Part shown: one piece after another, positions 16,275 through 25,189 of the stretch
How the letters are laid out: each line of letters starts with the position of its first letter
How positions within the stretch are numbered: the first letter of the stretch is position 1
DNA from: Paenibacillus_G sp049942825
Lineage (GTDB): Bacteria > Bacillota > Bacilli > Paenibacillales > NBRC-103111
NCBI RefSeq assembly: GCF_049942825.1
Contig: NZ_CP187970.1
Coordinates: 806,001 to 870,000 of the forward strand
Length of the DNA: 64,000 bases
Direction: 5' to 3'
The notes under the pieces: generated by a model
Told to the model about the DNA's origin: nothing
Database searches by the model: none
Seen by the model: only the letters and a program-made list of their open reading frames with translations
Program-made: the position numbers and the translations under genes

Positions 16275-18449
16275 ATGGAGATGCATTCTTTATTCGAACG
16301 GGTGTTTACGAAGTTGTCTTCGGGCGCAGCGCTGCTGACCGGGGACGGGAAGTTCGTTCGTGCGAACAGGGCCTTCTGCGCTCTGGTGGGCTATTCTGAA
16401 GACGAGCTTCGAGACCGCAGCGAGGCGGAGCTAACCGCCCGTGAGGATACGGCAGAAGGCTGTAAGCCGGGAGGCGGGAACCAGTGTAGTCTGGTACAGC
16501 CTTTTGCCGGCGAAAAGCGGTATGTCCACCGTCTTGGATATGAGATCTGCCTTGACGTGCACTTCACCTTGTTGGCGGAAGCTTCGGAAAGCTCTGAAGC
16601 CGTATATCTGCTGGAAGCCTGTGAGGCGAAGGCACCGGCGGGATCCGCCTCCCCTCCTGCAAGCGCCTCTGAACTTTACCACCTGATCTCCGGCTATTCG
16701 AGGGACATCATTGCTTACGGGGCGAACGGCATCCTGGAGTATGTATCTCCCGCTTCCCTGCACAGGCTGCTGGGGTATGAGTCTGAGGAGATCCTCGGAC
16801 TCCATGCTTCGGAGCTGGTCCATCCCGACGATTACCGGCGGCTGCGTGATGAACAATTAAGGGAATCCGCTCTCGTGACCTGCCGGCTCCGTCACAAGAA
16901 GGGCCGGTATGTGCCCTTCGAGGTGGCCGTCAAACGAATGCATGCCGGCATGGACGGACTGCATAAAGATGTCTACATCGGACGGGATATCACCGAGTCC
17001 GAGCGGGTTCAGCGGGCGCTGCGTACCAGTGAACGCCGCCTGGCCCAGACGCAGGAGATGGCACGGATCGGCGGCTGGGAAGGGGACCTCGCCGCAGGAG
17101 AAGTTTGCTTGTCCCCGGAGCTGCTCCGTATATTGGATCAGCCGGCTTCTTACCGTCCCAGTTTTCGGGCTCTGCTGAGACTGCTTCATAGGGAGGACCG
17201 CTCTCATGCGGCCGCTTTCCTTCGCAAGACACGGAGAGGGGAAGCCCTCTACTTTGAAGGACGGCTCTTGAACCCCGACGGATCGGTAAAGTATATCCGG
17301 GTTCAAGGTACGGCCACGGCGGGGGAGGAAGGCTGTCCGCCCCGGCTGCAGGGTACCGTGCAGGATGTCTCCGGGCAGAAGCTCATGCTGCAGATGCTCG
17401 AAGAGAGTGTGGACCGGTACATTTCCCTGAAGCATTATAATCTGGATGGTATCGTGTCCATTAATGTAAGCGGTATTATAACGGCTGCCAACCCGGCGGC
17501 CGAGCGGATCACCGGTTATTCGACCCTGGAGCTGATCGGGATGCACTTCAACGACCTGCTGCACGAGAGCGAGCGTGAAAGGGCCCAGTCGGTATTTCAC
17601 CGCATCATGAATTCGGAGACGCTGGCGGCCAATGAGATCCGTGCCCTGCACCGTACGGGCAGGATCCTTCATCTGCTTGTGACCCCTGCGCCGATCTTCG
17701 TAAACCGCAAGCAGGTGGGCTGCTACATCCTGGCCAAGGATATTACCGAGCAGAAGCGCAAGGACGAGCTGCTGCTCAAATCCGAGAAGCTGTCCATTGC
17801 CGGCCAGCTGGCGGCGGGCGTGGCTCATGAAATCCGAAACCCGCTCACCGCCCTTAAGGGCTTCGTTCAGCTGATGAGCCGCGGCAGCAGCAGCGCCTCG
17901 CTCTATCTCGGTATCATGGCGGAAGAGCTCGAGCGGATTGAGAGCATTATCAGCGAACTGCTCATGCTGGCCAAACCGCAGGCCCTGGAGATGAAGAACT
18001 GCGACCTAGGAACGCTGGTCCAGGAGGTGGCTCTGCTGCTGGGCACGCAGGCGTCGCTGCAGAACATCGTGATCGACCTAAGGCGTCCCGCCGGTACGGG
18101 AATCCGGATTTGCTGCAACGCGAATCAGATCAAACAGGTATTTATCAACCTGCTCAAGAATGCGATGGAAGCCATGCCCCTGGGCGGAGTGATCCGGGTA
18201 GAGGTGGAGGAGCCGGGTGAACCCTCCGGTTTTCCCTTGGTCCGGATTATCGACCAGGGCGGCGGCATCGCGGAAGAGCAGCTTCGGGTCGTCGGCGAAC
18301 CGTTCTATTCCACGAAGGAAGCGGGGACAGGGCTTGGACTCATGGTCAGCCACAAAATCGTCGAGCATCACGGAGGAAGAATCTGCATTACCAGTGAGAT
18401 GGGAGTAGGCACTTCCATTGAAGTAATGCTTCCGGCTGCGGGGACGTAA
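16275..18449 (+). CDS. Multi-PAS sensor histidine kinase, sporulation-kinase-like
   Basis: 724 residues with no transmembrane segment. About four PAS domains: 5-100, 135-250 (ISGYSRDIIAYGANGILEYV), 255-365 and 375-495 (DGIVSINVSGIITAANPAAE). The HisKA box AAGVAHEIRNPLTALKGFVQ holds the phosphorylated His. The HATPase domain follows: NQIKQVFINLLKNAMEA, DQGGGIAEEQ, GTGLGLMVSHKIVEHHGG. The HEIRNPLT box and cytoplasmic PAS array resemble KinA/KinE, which feed the Spo0F-Spo0A phosphorelay. ATG at 16275 is preferred over 16254 because GGGAGG lies 8 bases before it. It is an orphan with no response regulator beside it. Confidence 0.9.
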   Translation: MEMHSLFERVFTKLSSGAALLTGDGKFVRANRAFCALVGYSEDELRDRSEAELTAREDTAEGCKPGGGNQCSLVQPFAGEKRYVHRLGYEICLDVHFTLLAEASESSEAVYLLEACEAKAPAGSASPPASASELYHLISGYSRDIIAYGANGILEYVSPASLHRLLGYESEEILGLHASELVHPDDYRRLRDEQLRESALVTCRLRHKKGRYVPFEVAVKRMHAGMDGLHKDVYIGRDITESERVQRALRTSERRLAQTQEMARIGGWEGDLAAGEVCLSPELLRILDQPASYRPSFRALLRLLHREDRSHAAAFLRKTRRGEALYFEGRLLNPDGSVKYIRVQGTATAGEEGCPPRLQGTVQDVSGQKLMLQMLEESVDRYISLKHYNLDGIVSINVSGIITAANPAAERITGYSTLELIGMHFNDLLHESERERAQSVFHRIMNSETLAANEIRALHRTGRILHLLVTPAPIFVNRKQVGCYILAKDITEQKRKDELLLKSEKLSIAGQLAAGVAHEIRNPLTALKGFVQLMSRGSSSASLYLGIMAEELERIESIISELLMLAKPQALEMKNCDLGTLVQEVALLLGTQASLQNIVIDLRRPAGTGIRICCNANQIKQVFINLLKNAMEAMPLGGVIRVEVEEPGEPSGFPLVRIIDQGGGIAEEQLRVVGEPFYSTKEAGTGLGLMVSHKIVEHHGGRICITSEMGVGTSIEVMLPAAGT

Positions 18450-18530
18450 GCGGATTGTGCACAGGGGCAACCTGCCCTTTTTGGGGTATACTGAGAAGAG
18501 GAGACCTTGAGGTATGGGAGGGAAGACACA

Positions 18531-19121
18531 ATGAACAGCGAAGAGAAGGGCGGAGCCGCGTACCGCGTACCGCCGGGCCAGACGGTGACGGAGGGGTTCC
18601 CGGTGCTCCACTACGGGAATGTTCCTTACTATAACGACATGGGGCGTTGGAATCTGCGGATCTTCGGTCTTGTCGAAGAGGAAGTGACCTTCGGCTACCA
18701 CGAATTTCTGGCGCTGCCCCAGCGTGAATTCCGCAACGACATTCACTGCGTGACCACCTGGTCCAAGCTGGACAACGTCTGGGAAGGTGTACCGGTTTCC
18801 GCGCTGATGGAGCGGGTGAGGCTGAAGCCGGAAGCCCAGTATGTTATGCTGCACGCGGAAGAAGGCTGGACCACGAACCTGCCGCTCGAGGATTTCGCGA
18901 GGGACACGTCGTTCCTTGCCCTTCGCCACAACGGGGAGCGGCTGACACCGGAGCACGGCTATCCCGTGCGTGCCGTCGTGCCTCATCTGTACTTCTGGAA
19001 GAGCGCCAAGTGGCTCCGCGGCATCGAGTTTATGGCGAAGGACAAGCCGGGCTTCTGGGAGGTTAACGGATATCATATGTACGGGAATCCGTGGCTCGAA
19101 CAGAGGTACGATTTTGATTAA
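18531..19121 (+). CDS. yuiH: YuiH-like sulfite-oxidase-family molybdopterin protein
   Basis: 196 residues. This is the molybdopterin-binding fold of the sulfite oxidase family in its short form. The Moco cysteine is in NDIHCVTTWSKLDNVWEGV, and the conserved stretch EHGYPVRAVVPHLYFWKSAK contains the RAVVP motif. It resembles cytoplasmic YuiH and lacks a heme or dimerisation domain; the electron partner is unknown. GGGAGG is 9 bases ahead of the ATG. The gene's last 11 codons (ending QRYDFD) recur as degenerate copies at four downstream places, which suggests its 3' end is an insertion target. Confidence 0.88.
   Translation: MNSEEKGGAAYRVPPGQTVTEGFPVLHYGNVPYYNDMGRWNLRIFGLVEEEVTFGYHEFLALPQREFRNDIHCVTTWSKLDNVWEGVPVSALMERVRLKPEAQYVMLHAEEGWTTNLPLEDFARDTSFLALRHNGERLTPEHGYPVRAVVPHLYFWKSAKWLRGIEFMAKDKPGFWEVNGYHMYGNPWLEQRYDFD
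19089..19121 (+). repeat. Repeat copy A: 3' end of the yuiH-like gene
   Basis: These 33 bases (starting CCGTGGCTCGAACAG, ending GATTTTGATTAA) encode PWLEQRYDFD and the stop. They are identical to copy D at 34430 and near-identical to E at 35287; B (24931) and C (25219) are more diverged. This copy is the functional gene end and the likely original target. Confidence 0.85.
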
Positions 19122-19240
19122 AGTGGAATCGCCGCTTTGTATCATGCAGCGGCAAAGAGAAGACTTGGATCAACCTGGATGCTGTTGAGATGATCCGGAG
19201 AATTGGCCCCGGCAATTAAGTTTCCCTGCATGCCGAGGGA

Positions 19241-19285
19241 GAACGAGAAAACCCCACCGATGGCGGGGTTCTTCTCGTTCTGTTG
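19241..19285 (+). terminator. Terminator of the yuiH-like gene, duplicated near 25.3 kb
   Basis: GAACGAGAA-A-ACCCC pairs with GGGGT-TC-TTCTCGTTC. The hairpin and the next 40 bases (TTGGTTCCATGAACAACG) reappear in altered form at 25289-25370. Confidence 0.75.
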
Positions 19286-19552
19286 GTTCCATGAACAACG
19301 GTTTCGGCGGCTTAGTTGTTAACGGGCAGGATCGTTCAATTAATTCTACAGAATGCCGCGGGGATTGAGTATTTTAAAATCACAATCCACAGAGTCGTGG
19401 CGATGACAATCGGAAGCAAACAAACGAAGGGACGCTTGTTCAAGGGTGTTTGTGACGAAGCAGCAGTTAGTGCGGAGCGGATCCGCCCTTATTGTATTGT
19501 TAGATTCTTGACACGGGGAACATATTATTCTCTAAAGTCTTCGGCCAAAATC
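19286..19552. other. Intergenic, transition into AT-richer accessory DNA
   Basis: About 270 bases between the duplicated yuiH downstream segment and the convergent spore operon. No gene, promoter or RNA recognised. Confidence 0.4.
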
Positions 19553-19589
19553 AAAAACGCGCCTGAACCATGGCGGTTTTGCGCGTTTT
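19553..19589 (-). terminator. Terminator of the yra-type spore operon
   Basis: AAAAACGCGC and GCGCGTTTT form a stem with A/T runs on both sides, so it could work in both directions. It lies 20 bases after the last gene of the leftward operon. Confidence 0.7.
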
Positions 19590-19607
19590 GTCGGGACGAA
19601 TACGGTG

Positions 19608-19904
19608 TCAGGACGGAATATTCATAGCGGTCTGAATATTTTCCAGATCGAGCTGAATTTGCTCTGGAATATGGTAGGGATGGTATAGCCCCTGCTGCAT
19701 CATGTAGTTTGTTATCATTTCATGGGAGACTATAGCTTCGTCGAGCTGTTTCATTAAAATTTGCTTGATTTCGGGGGTGGCACATTCGGTTACGGCCATG
19801 GCGTAGTTTCTGACTCCGCTCTTGGCGTTCATCAATAAATCCATTGCGATCACTTCGTCGGTCAGCGTATGAAGCCCTGTCAAGTGTTCTAATAGGGTGT
19901 TCAT
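19608..19904 (-). CDS. yraD: CotF-domain spore coat protein, YraD-like
   Basis: 98 residues of the Coat_F helical-bundle family: LTDEVIAMDLLMNAKSGVRN, then the conserved tail ITNYMMQQGLYHPY. These proteins assemble in the spore coat. GGAG precedes the ATG by 8 bases. It is last in the five-gene set yraG-yraF-adhB-yraE-yraD, the order found in Bacillus subtilis; the symbol rests on that synteny. Confidence 0.85.
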   Translation of the reverse strand: MNTLLEHLTGLHTLTDEVIAMDLLMNAKSGVRNYAMAVTECATPEIKQILMKQLDEAIVSHEMITNYMMQQGLYHPYHIPEQIQLDLENIQTAMNIPS

Positions 19905-19917
19905 GTTTTTATCTCCT

Positions 19918-20121
19918 TTAGGTTAGGGTCACTTTAGACAGCACTCCACCAAGCTCCTGAAGCTGCTGCTGTGATAATTGCACGTCTTGCTGCAAAATTT
20001 GCCTGAGCTCCGGGTCGGTTACCAGAGCTTGCATGGTTTTGGATTTGGTCATGCAAACGGTCTTGAACGCAGCCATTTCATGGACCTCCAGCAGCTCATG
20101 CAAAGCGTAATTGGAATTCAT
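19918..20121 (-). CDS. yraE: Short coat-F-type spore protein, YraE-like
   Basis: 67 residues. It corresponds to the N-terminal half-module of CotF-type proteins (LHELLEVHEMAAFKTVCMTK, then LVTDPELRQILQQDV), with its complement in the neighbouring yraD product. GGGAGG lies about 9 bases before the ATG. Short length matches YraE. It is expected in the forespore or coat; expression timing cannot be seen. Confidence 0.82.
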   Translation of the reverse strand: MNSNYALHELLEVHEMAAFKTVCMTKSKTMQALVTDPELRQILQQDVQLSQQQLQELGGVLSKVTLT

Positions 20122-20152
20122 TCGGATTATCCTCCCATATATCTATCCAGAT

Positions 20153-21289
20153 TCAAGGCTTTAAGACGACTTTGATGCAATTGTCCGTTTTCGTATCGAA
20201 TACTTCATAGCCACGCTTAGCCTCACTGAGTGGAATGACGTGTGTAACAATGTCTCCAGGGTCCACTTTGCCCGACGTAACCAACTCATACATATACGGC
20301 ATGTAGTGAATGACCGGGGCTTGTCCGGAACGGATATTCACGTTGCGCTGCATGATGTCACCGAACGGGAATCCGTTATAGCGTCCGCCGTATACCCCAG
20401 TGACTTGGATGGTCCCGCCTTTGCGGACAGCCTGAGACGCAATGACAAATGCGCTCATGGTGCCGCCTTGCAGTTTCAAACCGCTGGCTAGAAATTCGAG
20501 ATCGCTCATCTTGCCGTCCATTCCTACCGCATCAATCACGACATCGGCGCCGCCTTTGGTCATTTCCTTAAGAGTGTTGCCGATATTCTTATCCTGTTCG
20601 AAGTTTACGATTTCCACGTTATTTGTTCGCTTCGCATGTTGTAAGCGATAATCGACATAGTCAACGGCGATGACCCGCTTGGCTCCCTTCAGCCAGCAGA
20701 ATTTCTGGGCCAGAAGTCCGACCGGACCGCAGCCGAGCACGATGACCGTATCTCCATTCTTGACGCCGGCGTTATCTACGCTCCAGAATGCCGTCGTCAT
20801 GGCATCGGCGATCAAGGCTAGCTTTTCGTCCGGCTGCTCGCAGCTTTCTGGAATCTTGAAGTGGGTGAAATTAGCAAACGGAACACGTAAATACTCTGCT
20901 TGCCCGCCAGCGTATCCGCCGGTCGTTCCGGTGTAGCCGAAATATGCTCCCATATCCCCGTGTTCGTTTGAATTGTCGCATTGGCTTTCCAGCTGATTCT
21001 TACAATAAAAGCAGTCTCCACATGCGATGTTGAAAGGGATGATCACCCGGTCGCCTTTCTTTACCTTGGTCACTCCAGGGCCTACTTCTTCTACGATCCC
21101 CATCGGTTCATGCCCGATAACATAGTTCTCCTGAAGGTTAGGGATCATCCCGTGGATCAGGTGAAGGTCCGAACCGCAAATGGCGGAACTGGTGATTCTT
21201 ACGATCATATCGTCCGGTTTCTCTATCTTCGGATCCGGCACCTCTTTGACCACGACATTTTTAATCCCTTGATACGTTACCGCCTTCAT
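20153..21289 (-). CDS. adhB: Zinc-dependent alcohol dehydrogenase, AdhB-like
   Basis: 378 residues of the medium-chain dehydrogenase family. Catalytic zinc ligands: Cys in SAICGSDLH and His-Glu in VIGHEPMG. Structural zinc cysteines: CGDCFYCKNQLESQC. The NAD-binding loop is VIVLGCGPVGLLAQ. It resembles glutathione-independent formaldehyde-dehydrogenase-type ADHs and B. subtilis AdhB. Its ATG overlaps the stop of the yraF-like gene (ATGA), so they are co-translated. Enclosed by spore-coat genes, it may act on alcohols or aldehydes in the spore. Confidence 0.92.
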   Translation of the reverse strand: MKAVTYQGIKNVVVKEVPDPKIEKPDDMIVRITSSAICGSDLHLIHGMIPNLQENYVIGHEPMGIVEEVGPGVTKVKKGDRVIIPFNIACGDCFYCKNQLESQCDNSNEHGDMGAYFGYTGTTGGYAGGQAEYLRVPFANFTHFKIPESCEQPDEKLALIADAMTTAFWSVDNAGVKNGDTVIVLGCGPVGLLAQKFCWLKGAKRVIAVDYVDYRLQHAKRTNNVEIVNFEQDKNIGNTLKEMTKGGADVVIDAVGMDGKMSDLEFLASGLKLQGGTMSAFVIASQAVRKGGTIQVTGVYGGRYNGFPFGDIMQRNVNIRSGQAPVIHYMPYMYELVTSGKVDPGDIVTHVIPLSEAKRGYEVFDTKTDNCIKVVLKP

Positions 21290-21672
21290 GCTTTATGTCC
21301 TCCAATATGTTCATCTGGGGTCCGATCAAACATCCCTTTACGCGACGTATCATCCGGGAACAAATTCATCTGCCCGATCATCACCGTATTTTTCGCTGAA
21401 AGCTGGTCGAGTTGGTACTGTTCGTTAAGCTCGTAAGGATGGAACCATTTTTTGCGAATCATAAGCTCCGTGATTTCTTGGTGCATTGCAATCCCCTGCA
21501 TAAGATGATTGCGCAGCAGCGCTCTTACATCGGGAGAAGCCGTTTCCGTCAGGGCGATGGACAAATTTCGCACACCCTCCTTGGCACGAATAAGGAAGTC
21601 CATTGCAAATGTCATATCTGCCATCTCCGGCATATTTAACGAATTAATCGGGTCTAAATAATCGGTGTTCAT
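21286..21672 (-). CDS. yraF: CotF-domain spore coat protein, YraF-like
   Basis: 128 residues. The Coat_F core is visible (MTFAMDFLIRAKEGVRNLSI, then LTETASPDVRALLRNHLMQG and MIRKKWFHPY). The C-terminal 35 residues are polar and end in His/Gly, with no family match. GGGGAG precedes the ATG. Overlaps adhB by 4 bases. Confidence 0.88.
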   Translation of the reverse strand: MNTDYLDPINSLNMPEMADMTFAMDFLIRAKEGVRNLSIALTETASPDVRALLRNHLMQGIAMHQEITELMIRKKWFHPYELNEQYQLDQLSAKNTVMIGQMNLFPDDTSRKGMFDRTPDEHIGGHKA

Positions 21673-21684
21673 TGGCGCTCCCCT

Positions 21685-21927
21685 TTAATGAGTGATAGGT
21701 GTCGGGCTATTCGGAACAGGTGCTTGGAATGGAGCTCTTGCGTAGATGGCCTGAAGCTCGGCGATCTGTTGCGTCGATAGAATGACGTCCTTCTGCATTA
21801 ACGCTTTCAGCTCTTGGTCAAAGACCAAGCCTTGCATAAGTTTTGACTTAGCGAGGCAGAGCGTTTTGAAGTTTAGCGCTTCATGCAGTTCCATCGATTC
21901 GTGTGGCGCTAGCGTTGGCGTATTCAT
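21685..21927 (-). CDS. yraG: Short coat-F-type spore protein, YraG-like
   Basis: 80 residues (MNTPTLAPHESMELHEALNF, then SKLMQGLVFDQELKALMQKD and LSTQQIAELQ), the partner half-module of the CotF family. The frame extends 46 codons further upstream, but the ATG at 21927 has GGAGGG at the right distance and gives the same length as YraG. First gene of the five-gene spore operon, probably read by a sporulation sigma factor; no promoter could be assigned. Confidence 0.82.
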   Translation of the reverse strand: MNTPTLAPHESMELHEALNFKTLCLAKSKLMQGLVFDQELKALMQKDVILSTQQIAELQAIYARAPFQAPVPNSPTPITH

Positions 21928-22113
21928 TGAGAAATAATTCCCTCCTTTTTTCATCAACGTTAGATTCTCCAACTCCTCGGGTCTTATACTAAAATGGATT
22001 GCCGGCCATGTCAGGGCCGGTATTCCCATGCAGTCGCAGGAATATAAACAGAATCTCAACCGCATACTTATTTCTGTTTAAGTTATCTTTGCTCAAGGAA
22101 GGAGGACATCACC

Positions 22114-22395
22114 TTGCCAAATGAAAACAAAATTGATCTAGCCACCGAAGATGCAAGAAAACCGGCAGAAGGTGCACTGCACTCGAGCGGCAATACGCTG
22201 GAGCAGCATGCATCTAACGCGGTTTCTGAGGCGCAAACGGCTTTAAATCAGGCGATAAGCTCGATAAGTGAATCTAACGCGGCAACAAATTCACAAGCTT
22301 TAGAGACGGCCCGTCAGCAATTGACCCAAGCAGAGGAGTTTTTAGATCAAGCGCAAACTTCAGCAAACGCATTACGTCTGCCGGACCAACAATAA
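22114..22395 (+). CDS. Small hydrophilic Ala/Gln/Ser-rich helical protein
   Basis: 93 residues starting with TTG 8 bases after AAGGAGG. The sequence is acidic and polar, without aromatic residues (NAVSEAQTALNQAISSISES, then TARQQLTQAEEFLDQAQT), and is predicted as a coiled coil. This style resembles small spore or desiccation proteins, which fits the adjacent spore operon, but no named family is recognised. Divergent from yraG and followed by its own terminator. Confidence 0.65.
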   Translation: MPNENKIDLATEDARKPAEGALHSSGNTLEQHASNAVSEAQTALNQAISSISESNAATNSQALETARQQLTQAEEFLDQAQTSANALRLPDQQ

Positions 22396-22437
22396 AACGG
22401 CAGCTTTGGGACCAGCACAGCGAATCATGACAAGCGA

Positions 22438-22472
22438 GAGGGAGGTCCTTAAGGGTCCTCCCTCTTTCTTTT
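22438..22472 (+). terminator. Terminator after the small hydrophilic protein gene
   Basis: GAGGGAGG pairs with CCTCCCTC across an 11-base loop, followed by TTTCTTTT. Confidence 0.88.
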
Positions 22473-22499
22473 GCTTCCTAGGAGGGCATAGCCCCACAT

Positions 22500-23018
22500 T
22501 TAGGAACGTGTCGTCCTGGCTGCGTTCTTTTGTTTTGCCGTTTCCACTCGTGTCATGGTTCCAAAGTAGATCACGCAGAACACTCGAGTTATCAGGAATG
22601 TGAGGAAAATCATAGCCCACGACCAAAACCAGTTCCAACGAATATACCGAATCAGATCGGTATATTGTACGAGCAGCAACTCAACTATCGTCAGTACAGT
22701 AGTGAATAACACGTAATAGCTGAATTGAATCCAGCCACTCCGATGGCTCGGATAATACGAGTTAAACACCGCGCATGTCATCGGATAGGCCATATACTCG
22801 TAGGTGAAGCTCGTCCGGCTGACGTCGGCAAGCTCCCTTACGGGATAGGCGAGAAGTTTGAGTTCGACCACGGCATGACCGAAAATACACGTAATATACT
22901 GTTTGAACAAAAAAGCGACCACCGCCAATCGACGTTTCTGCCGCGGGATGATAAGAATCAATAACAAGGAAAGGATCCACACTGAAACGATAATGCTGTA
23001 TTGCAGCAGCAAACTCAT
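22500..23018 (-). CDS. CBO0543-family multi-pass membrane protein (copy 1)
   Basis: 172 residues with about five hydrophobic helices (start LLQYSIIVSVWILSLLLILI; others near 36-52, 95-112, 120-135, 145-162). The motif LAYPVRELADVSRTSFTYEY matches the CBO0543 family, of unknown function in spore formers. It overlaps the stop of its paralogue by 4 bases (ATGA) with GGAAGG upstream, so the two are co-translated. The C-terminus is basic (ETAKQKNAARTTRS). Confidence 0.8.
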   Translation of the reverse strand: MSLLLQYSIIVSVWILSLLLILIIPRQKRRLAVVAFLFKQYITCIFGHAVVELKLLAYPVRELADVSRTSFTYEYMAYPMTCAVFNSYYPSHRSGWIQFSYYVLFTTVLTIVELLLVQYTDLIRYIRWNWFWSWAMIFLTFLITRVFCVIYFGTMTRVETAKQKNAARTTRS

Positions 23019-23506
23019 CGCTCATTCGCTTCCTTCCTGAAAACTTTGCGGTCCCTAAAGAACCAACCCGCTAGGCCGCGGACGGACAGAAAAATAATCA
23101 AGTACACCATCGCCATCAGACTCCAGTGAAAATGTACATAATCCACCAAGTCGGTATTTGCGGCTAGCAACCCGTCAATTAAGGTGAGCAGTGAAATCCA
23201 GGCGGCAAAGTAAAAACACTTTGTTAACTTATTCGCACGAGGTCTATAGATGTAATACAGACCGCTCGCAACAGGTGTCCACAACACTTTGAACGTGATA
23301 TTCAAATCCGAAGCTTTGGGGAACTCACGTAACGGGTAGGCCACCAAATCAAATTTCACGAGCAGCACTTCTACTACCCATCCAACAGCCTGACACACAA
23401 GAAAGCAAAGCACAAATTCATGAGCTTTTGCTCTTGGAACAAGAAAATAGATGGTGGTGATACACACAAACCAGACTAGCAGCAATAAATTTCGTTCCAT
23501 GTCCAT
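23015..23506 (-). CDS. CBO0543-family multi-pass membrane protein (copy 2)
   Basis: 163 residues, a paralogue of the overlapping downstream gene: same topology and same signature (LVAYPLREFPKASDLNITFK) at the same place. Helices at about 6-24, 30-48, 68-84, 97-114 and 126-146. No obvious ribosome site before this ATG; one at 23500 (codon 3) is an alternative. Two copies in tandem suggest a hetero-oligomer, possibly in the spore membrane; this is inference. Confidence 0.78.
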   Translation of the reverse strand: MDMERNLLLLVWFVCITTIYFLVPRAKAHEFVLCFLVCQAVGWVVEVLLVKFDLVAYPLREFPKASDLNITFKVLWTPVASGLYYIYRPRANKLTKCFYFAAWISLLTLIDGLLAANTDLVDYVHFHWSLMAMVYLIIFLSVRGLAGWFFRDRKVFRKEANER

Positions 23507-23739
23507 AACTTGTACAAGGAAGGAGGCTCCTATGTATATAAGTGTACTTCTTTTTATCCATGCTCTTGTGGGCGGTGATGCTTAGGCAAAAACACAACGC
23601 CGTTTACTCGTTGTCCGTCATAGACACGAACTTGCGGGGGTGTCATAAAAATATTTTATTATCCGGGCACTTGAACCACATTCAGTCTCATATAAATAGG
23701 TGAAAGCAGTTCGAACCTGTTGAGGAGGATGTAATACAA

Positions 23740-24828
23740 GTGATGTTACCGAGTGAAAAGTATTTCGGTAAGTTAGAGGCGGTTTTTTTATTTTACGGAG
23801 CCATGCCTACAGGCGTTGCTGTTTCTGAAACCGGGCGTATTTTCATTTGCTTTCCGAAATGGGGAGATGAGGTTGAATTTACGGTGGCGGAAATCGTTCG
23901 CGGTACATTACAGCCTTATCCTAGTTTAGACGCTAATGTGGTAAGCCCATCGAATATCACAACGTCCTTTATTAGTGTCCAAAGTGTCGTTGCTGATGGA
24001 AAGGGAACGCTTTGGGTACTGGATACGGGGGCTCCTAATTTCTCAGAACCCATTAAAGGTGGGGCGAAGTTAGTCGCTGTAGATTTAAATTCAAATACCA
24101 TAAGAAGCGTATTTACATTTACAGAGGATGTTGTCCTGCCAACCACTTATCTGAATGATGTCCGATTTGATTTTCGTGTTGGTAAAGCAGGTTATGCTTA
24201 TATAACGGATTCGTCTTCCCGAGGGCCAGGAGCCATTATTGTCGTTGATTTAGAAACGGGTTATTCTTGGAGACGGTTAAACGGGGCAAATTCAACCTCG
24301 CCCGATCTCTTTCTCTTACCGAAAGTTGAAGGTAAAATCCTGATGAATCGAAACAAAGACGGTTCCACTTCACCCTTTAGATTGGCATCCGATGGTATAG
24401 CGATTTCCCCGGACGGCAAGATGTTGTATTTTTGTCCTCTCTCCAGTCGTCATCTGTACTCGATTTCAACGGAAGCCCTTAGAGACCGAACGATACCGGA
24501 TATGAATTTACAGTATCACGTGAAGTATTGGGGAGAAAAAGGTGCTTCAGATGGAATGATCACCGATGCCAAAGGAAACGTTTACGCTGGAGACTATGAA
24601 AACAATAGTATTCGAAAGATATTGCCAAATGGAATAATGGAAACCATCGCACATGATCCGAGAATTTTATGGCCGGATACTTTTTCGATTGGTCCAGATC
24701 AATACTTATATTTCATCGTGAACCAGTTACATCGGCAGGCAAGATTTCATTATGGAAATGACCTGCGGCAGAAGCCTTATAGTTTACTCCGTATGAAAAT
24801 AGACGAACCACCTGCTCCTACCTTTTAG
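23740..24828 (+). CDS. Major-royal-jelly/yellow-family beta-propeller protein
   Basis: 362 residues. Repeated blades match the MRJP/yellow family: PTGVAVSETGRIFICFPKWG, LWVLDTGAPN, YLNDVRFDFRVGKAGYAYIT, SDGIAISPDGKMLYFCPLSS, and SIGPDQYLYFIVNQLHRQ. Family members in insects include dopachrome-related enzymes; bacterial ones are mostly uncharacterised. No signal peptide, so cytoplasmic as read. GTG start 11 bases after GAGGAGG. AT-rich codon use compared with the flanking core genes supports transfer. It ends just before degenerate yuiH-end copy B. Confidence 0.88.
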   Translation: MMLPSEKYFGKLEAVFLFYGAMPTGVAVSETGRIFICFPKWGDEVEFTVAEIVRGTLQPYPSLDANVVSPSNITTSFISVQSVVADGKGTLWVLDTGAPNFSEPIKGGAKLVAVDLNSNTIRSVFTFTEDVVLPTTYLNDVRFDFRVGKAGYAYITDSSSRGPGAIIVVDLETGYSWRRLNGANSTSPDLFLLPKVEGKILMNRNKDGSTSPFRLASDGIAISPDGKMLYFCPLSSRHLYSISTEALRDRTIPDMNLQYHVKYWGEKGASDGMITDAKGNVYAGDYENNSIRKILPNGIMETIAHDPRILWPDTFSIGPDQYLYFIVNQLHRQARFHYGNDLRQKPYSLLRMKIDEPPAPTF

Positions 24829-24870
24829 TAAATATCACTTTAATTTACAAAGTTGATTTTGAATACAGAT

Positions 24871-24963
24871 ATATGGTGATGCGCCGTGGCATACAGTTAG
24901 TAATGGTTACTTTACATCACGTATGGTGGTCCCTGGCAGGAGAAGAGGTACGATTTTGATTAG
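24871..24963 (+). repeat. Repeat copy B: degenerate yuiH-like 3' end
   Basis: The last 33 bases translate as PWQEKRYDFD plus stop, in line with the true gene end, though no frame leads into it. Upstream parts (ATATGGTGATGCGCCG, GGCATACAGTTAG, CATCACGTATGGTGG) are shared with copies D and E. Confidence 0.75.
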
Positions 24964-24972
24964 AGAGATCAT

Positions 24973-25001
24973 GAGGGGAGAATGCGCCCCTCTCTTTTTA
25001 T
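24973..25001 (+). terminator. Hairpin after repeat copy B
   Basis: AGGGG and CCCCT with a short loop, extended by partial GAGA/TCTC pairing, followed by TCTTTTTAT. As after the true yuiH-like gene, a terminator follows the repeat. Confidence 0.75.
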
Positions 25002-25189
25002 GTAAGCAAATATTAAAGCTCGCCGATCATTAAGAGTAACCCGATAATGATAAAATACAGGCTTCTATTCTTCTTATGAGTTTTGTAGTCTTAGCGGGCT
25101 CTTCTATTTTGTATCCAAATTTATAATTGATAAAGTAGGAAGTAGCTAATATTGATAATTAAGGATATAAATCATGTCAGTTACTCATA
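25002..25189. other. AT-rich stretch between repeat copies B and C
   Basis: No open frame with a ribosome site, promoter or RNA recognised. It may be decayed cargo of a former insertion. Confidence 0.35.

Noticed and set aside
23532..23585. A 17-codon frame (MYISVLLFIHALVGGDA) after a strong AAGGAAGGAGG site
   Set aside because: Could be a leader peptide, but there is no supporting promoter or linked gene within 150 bases, so it was not called.
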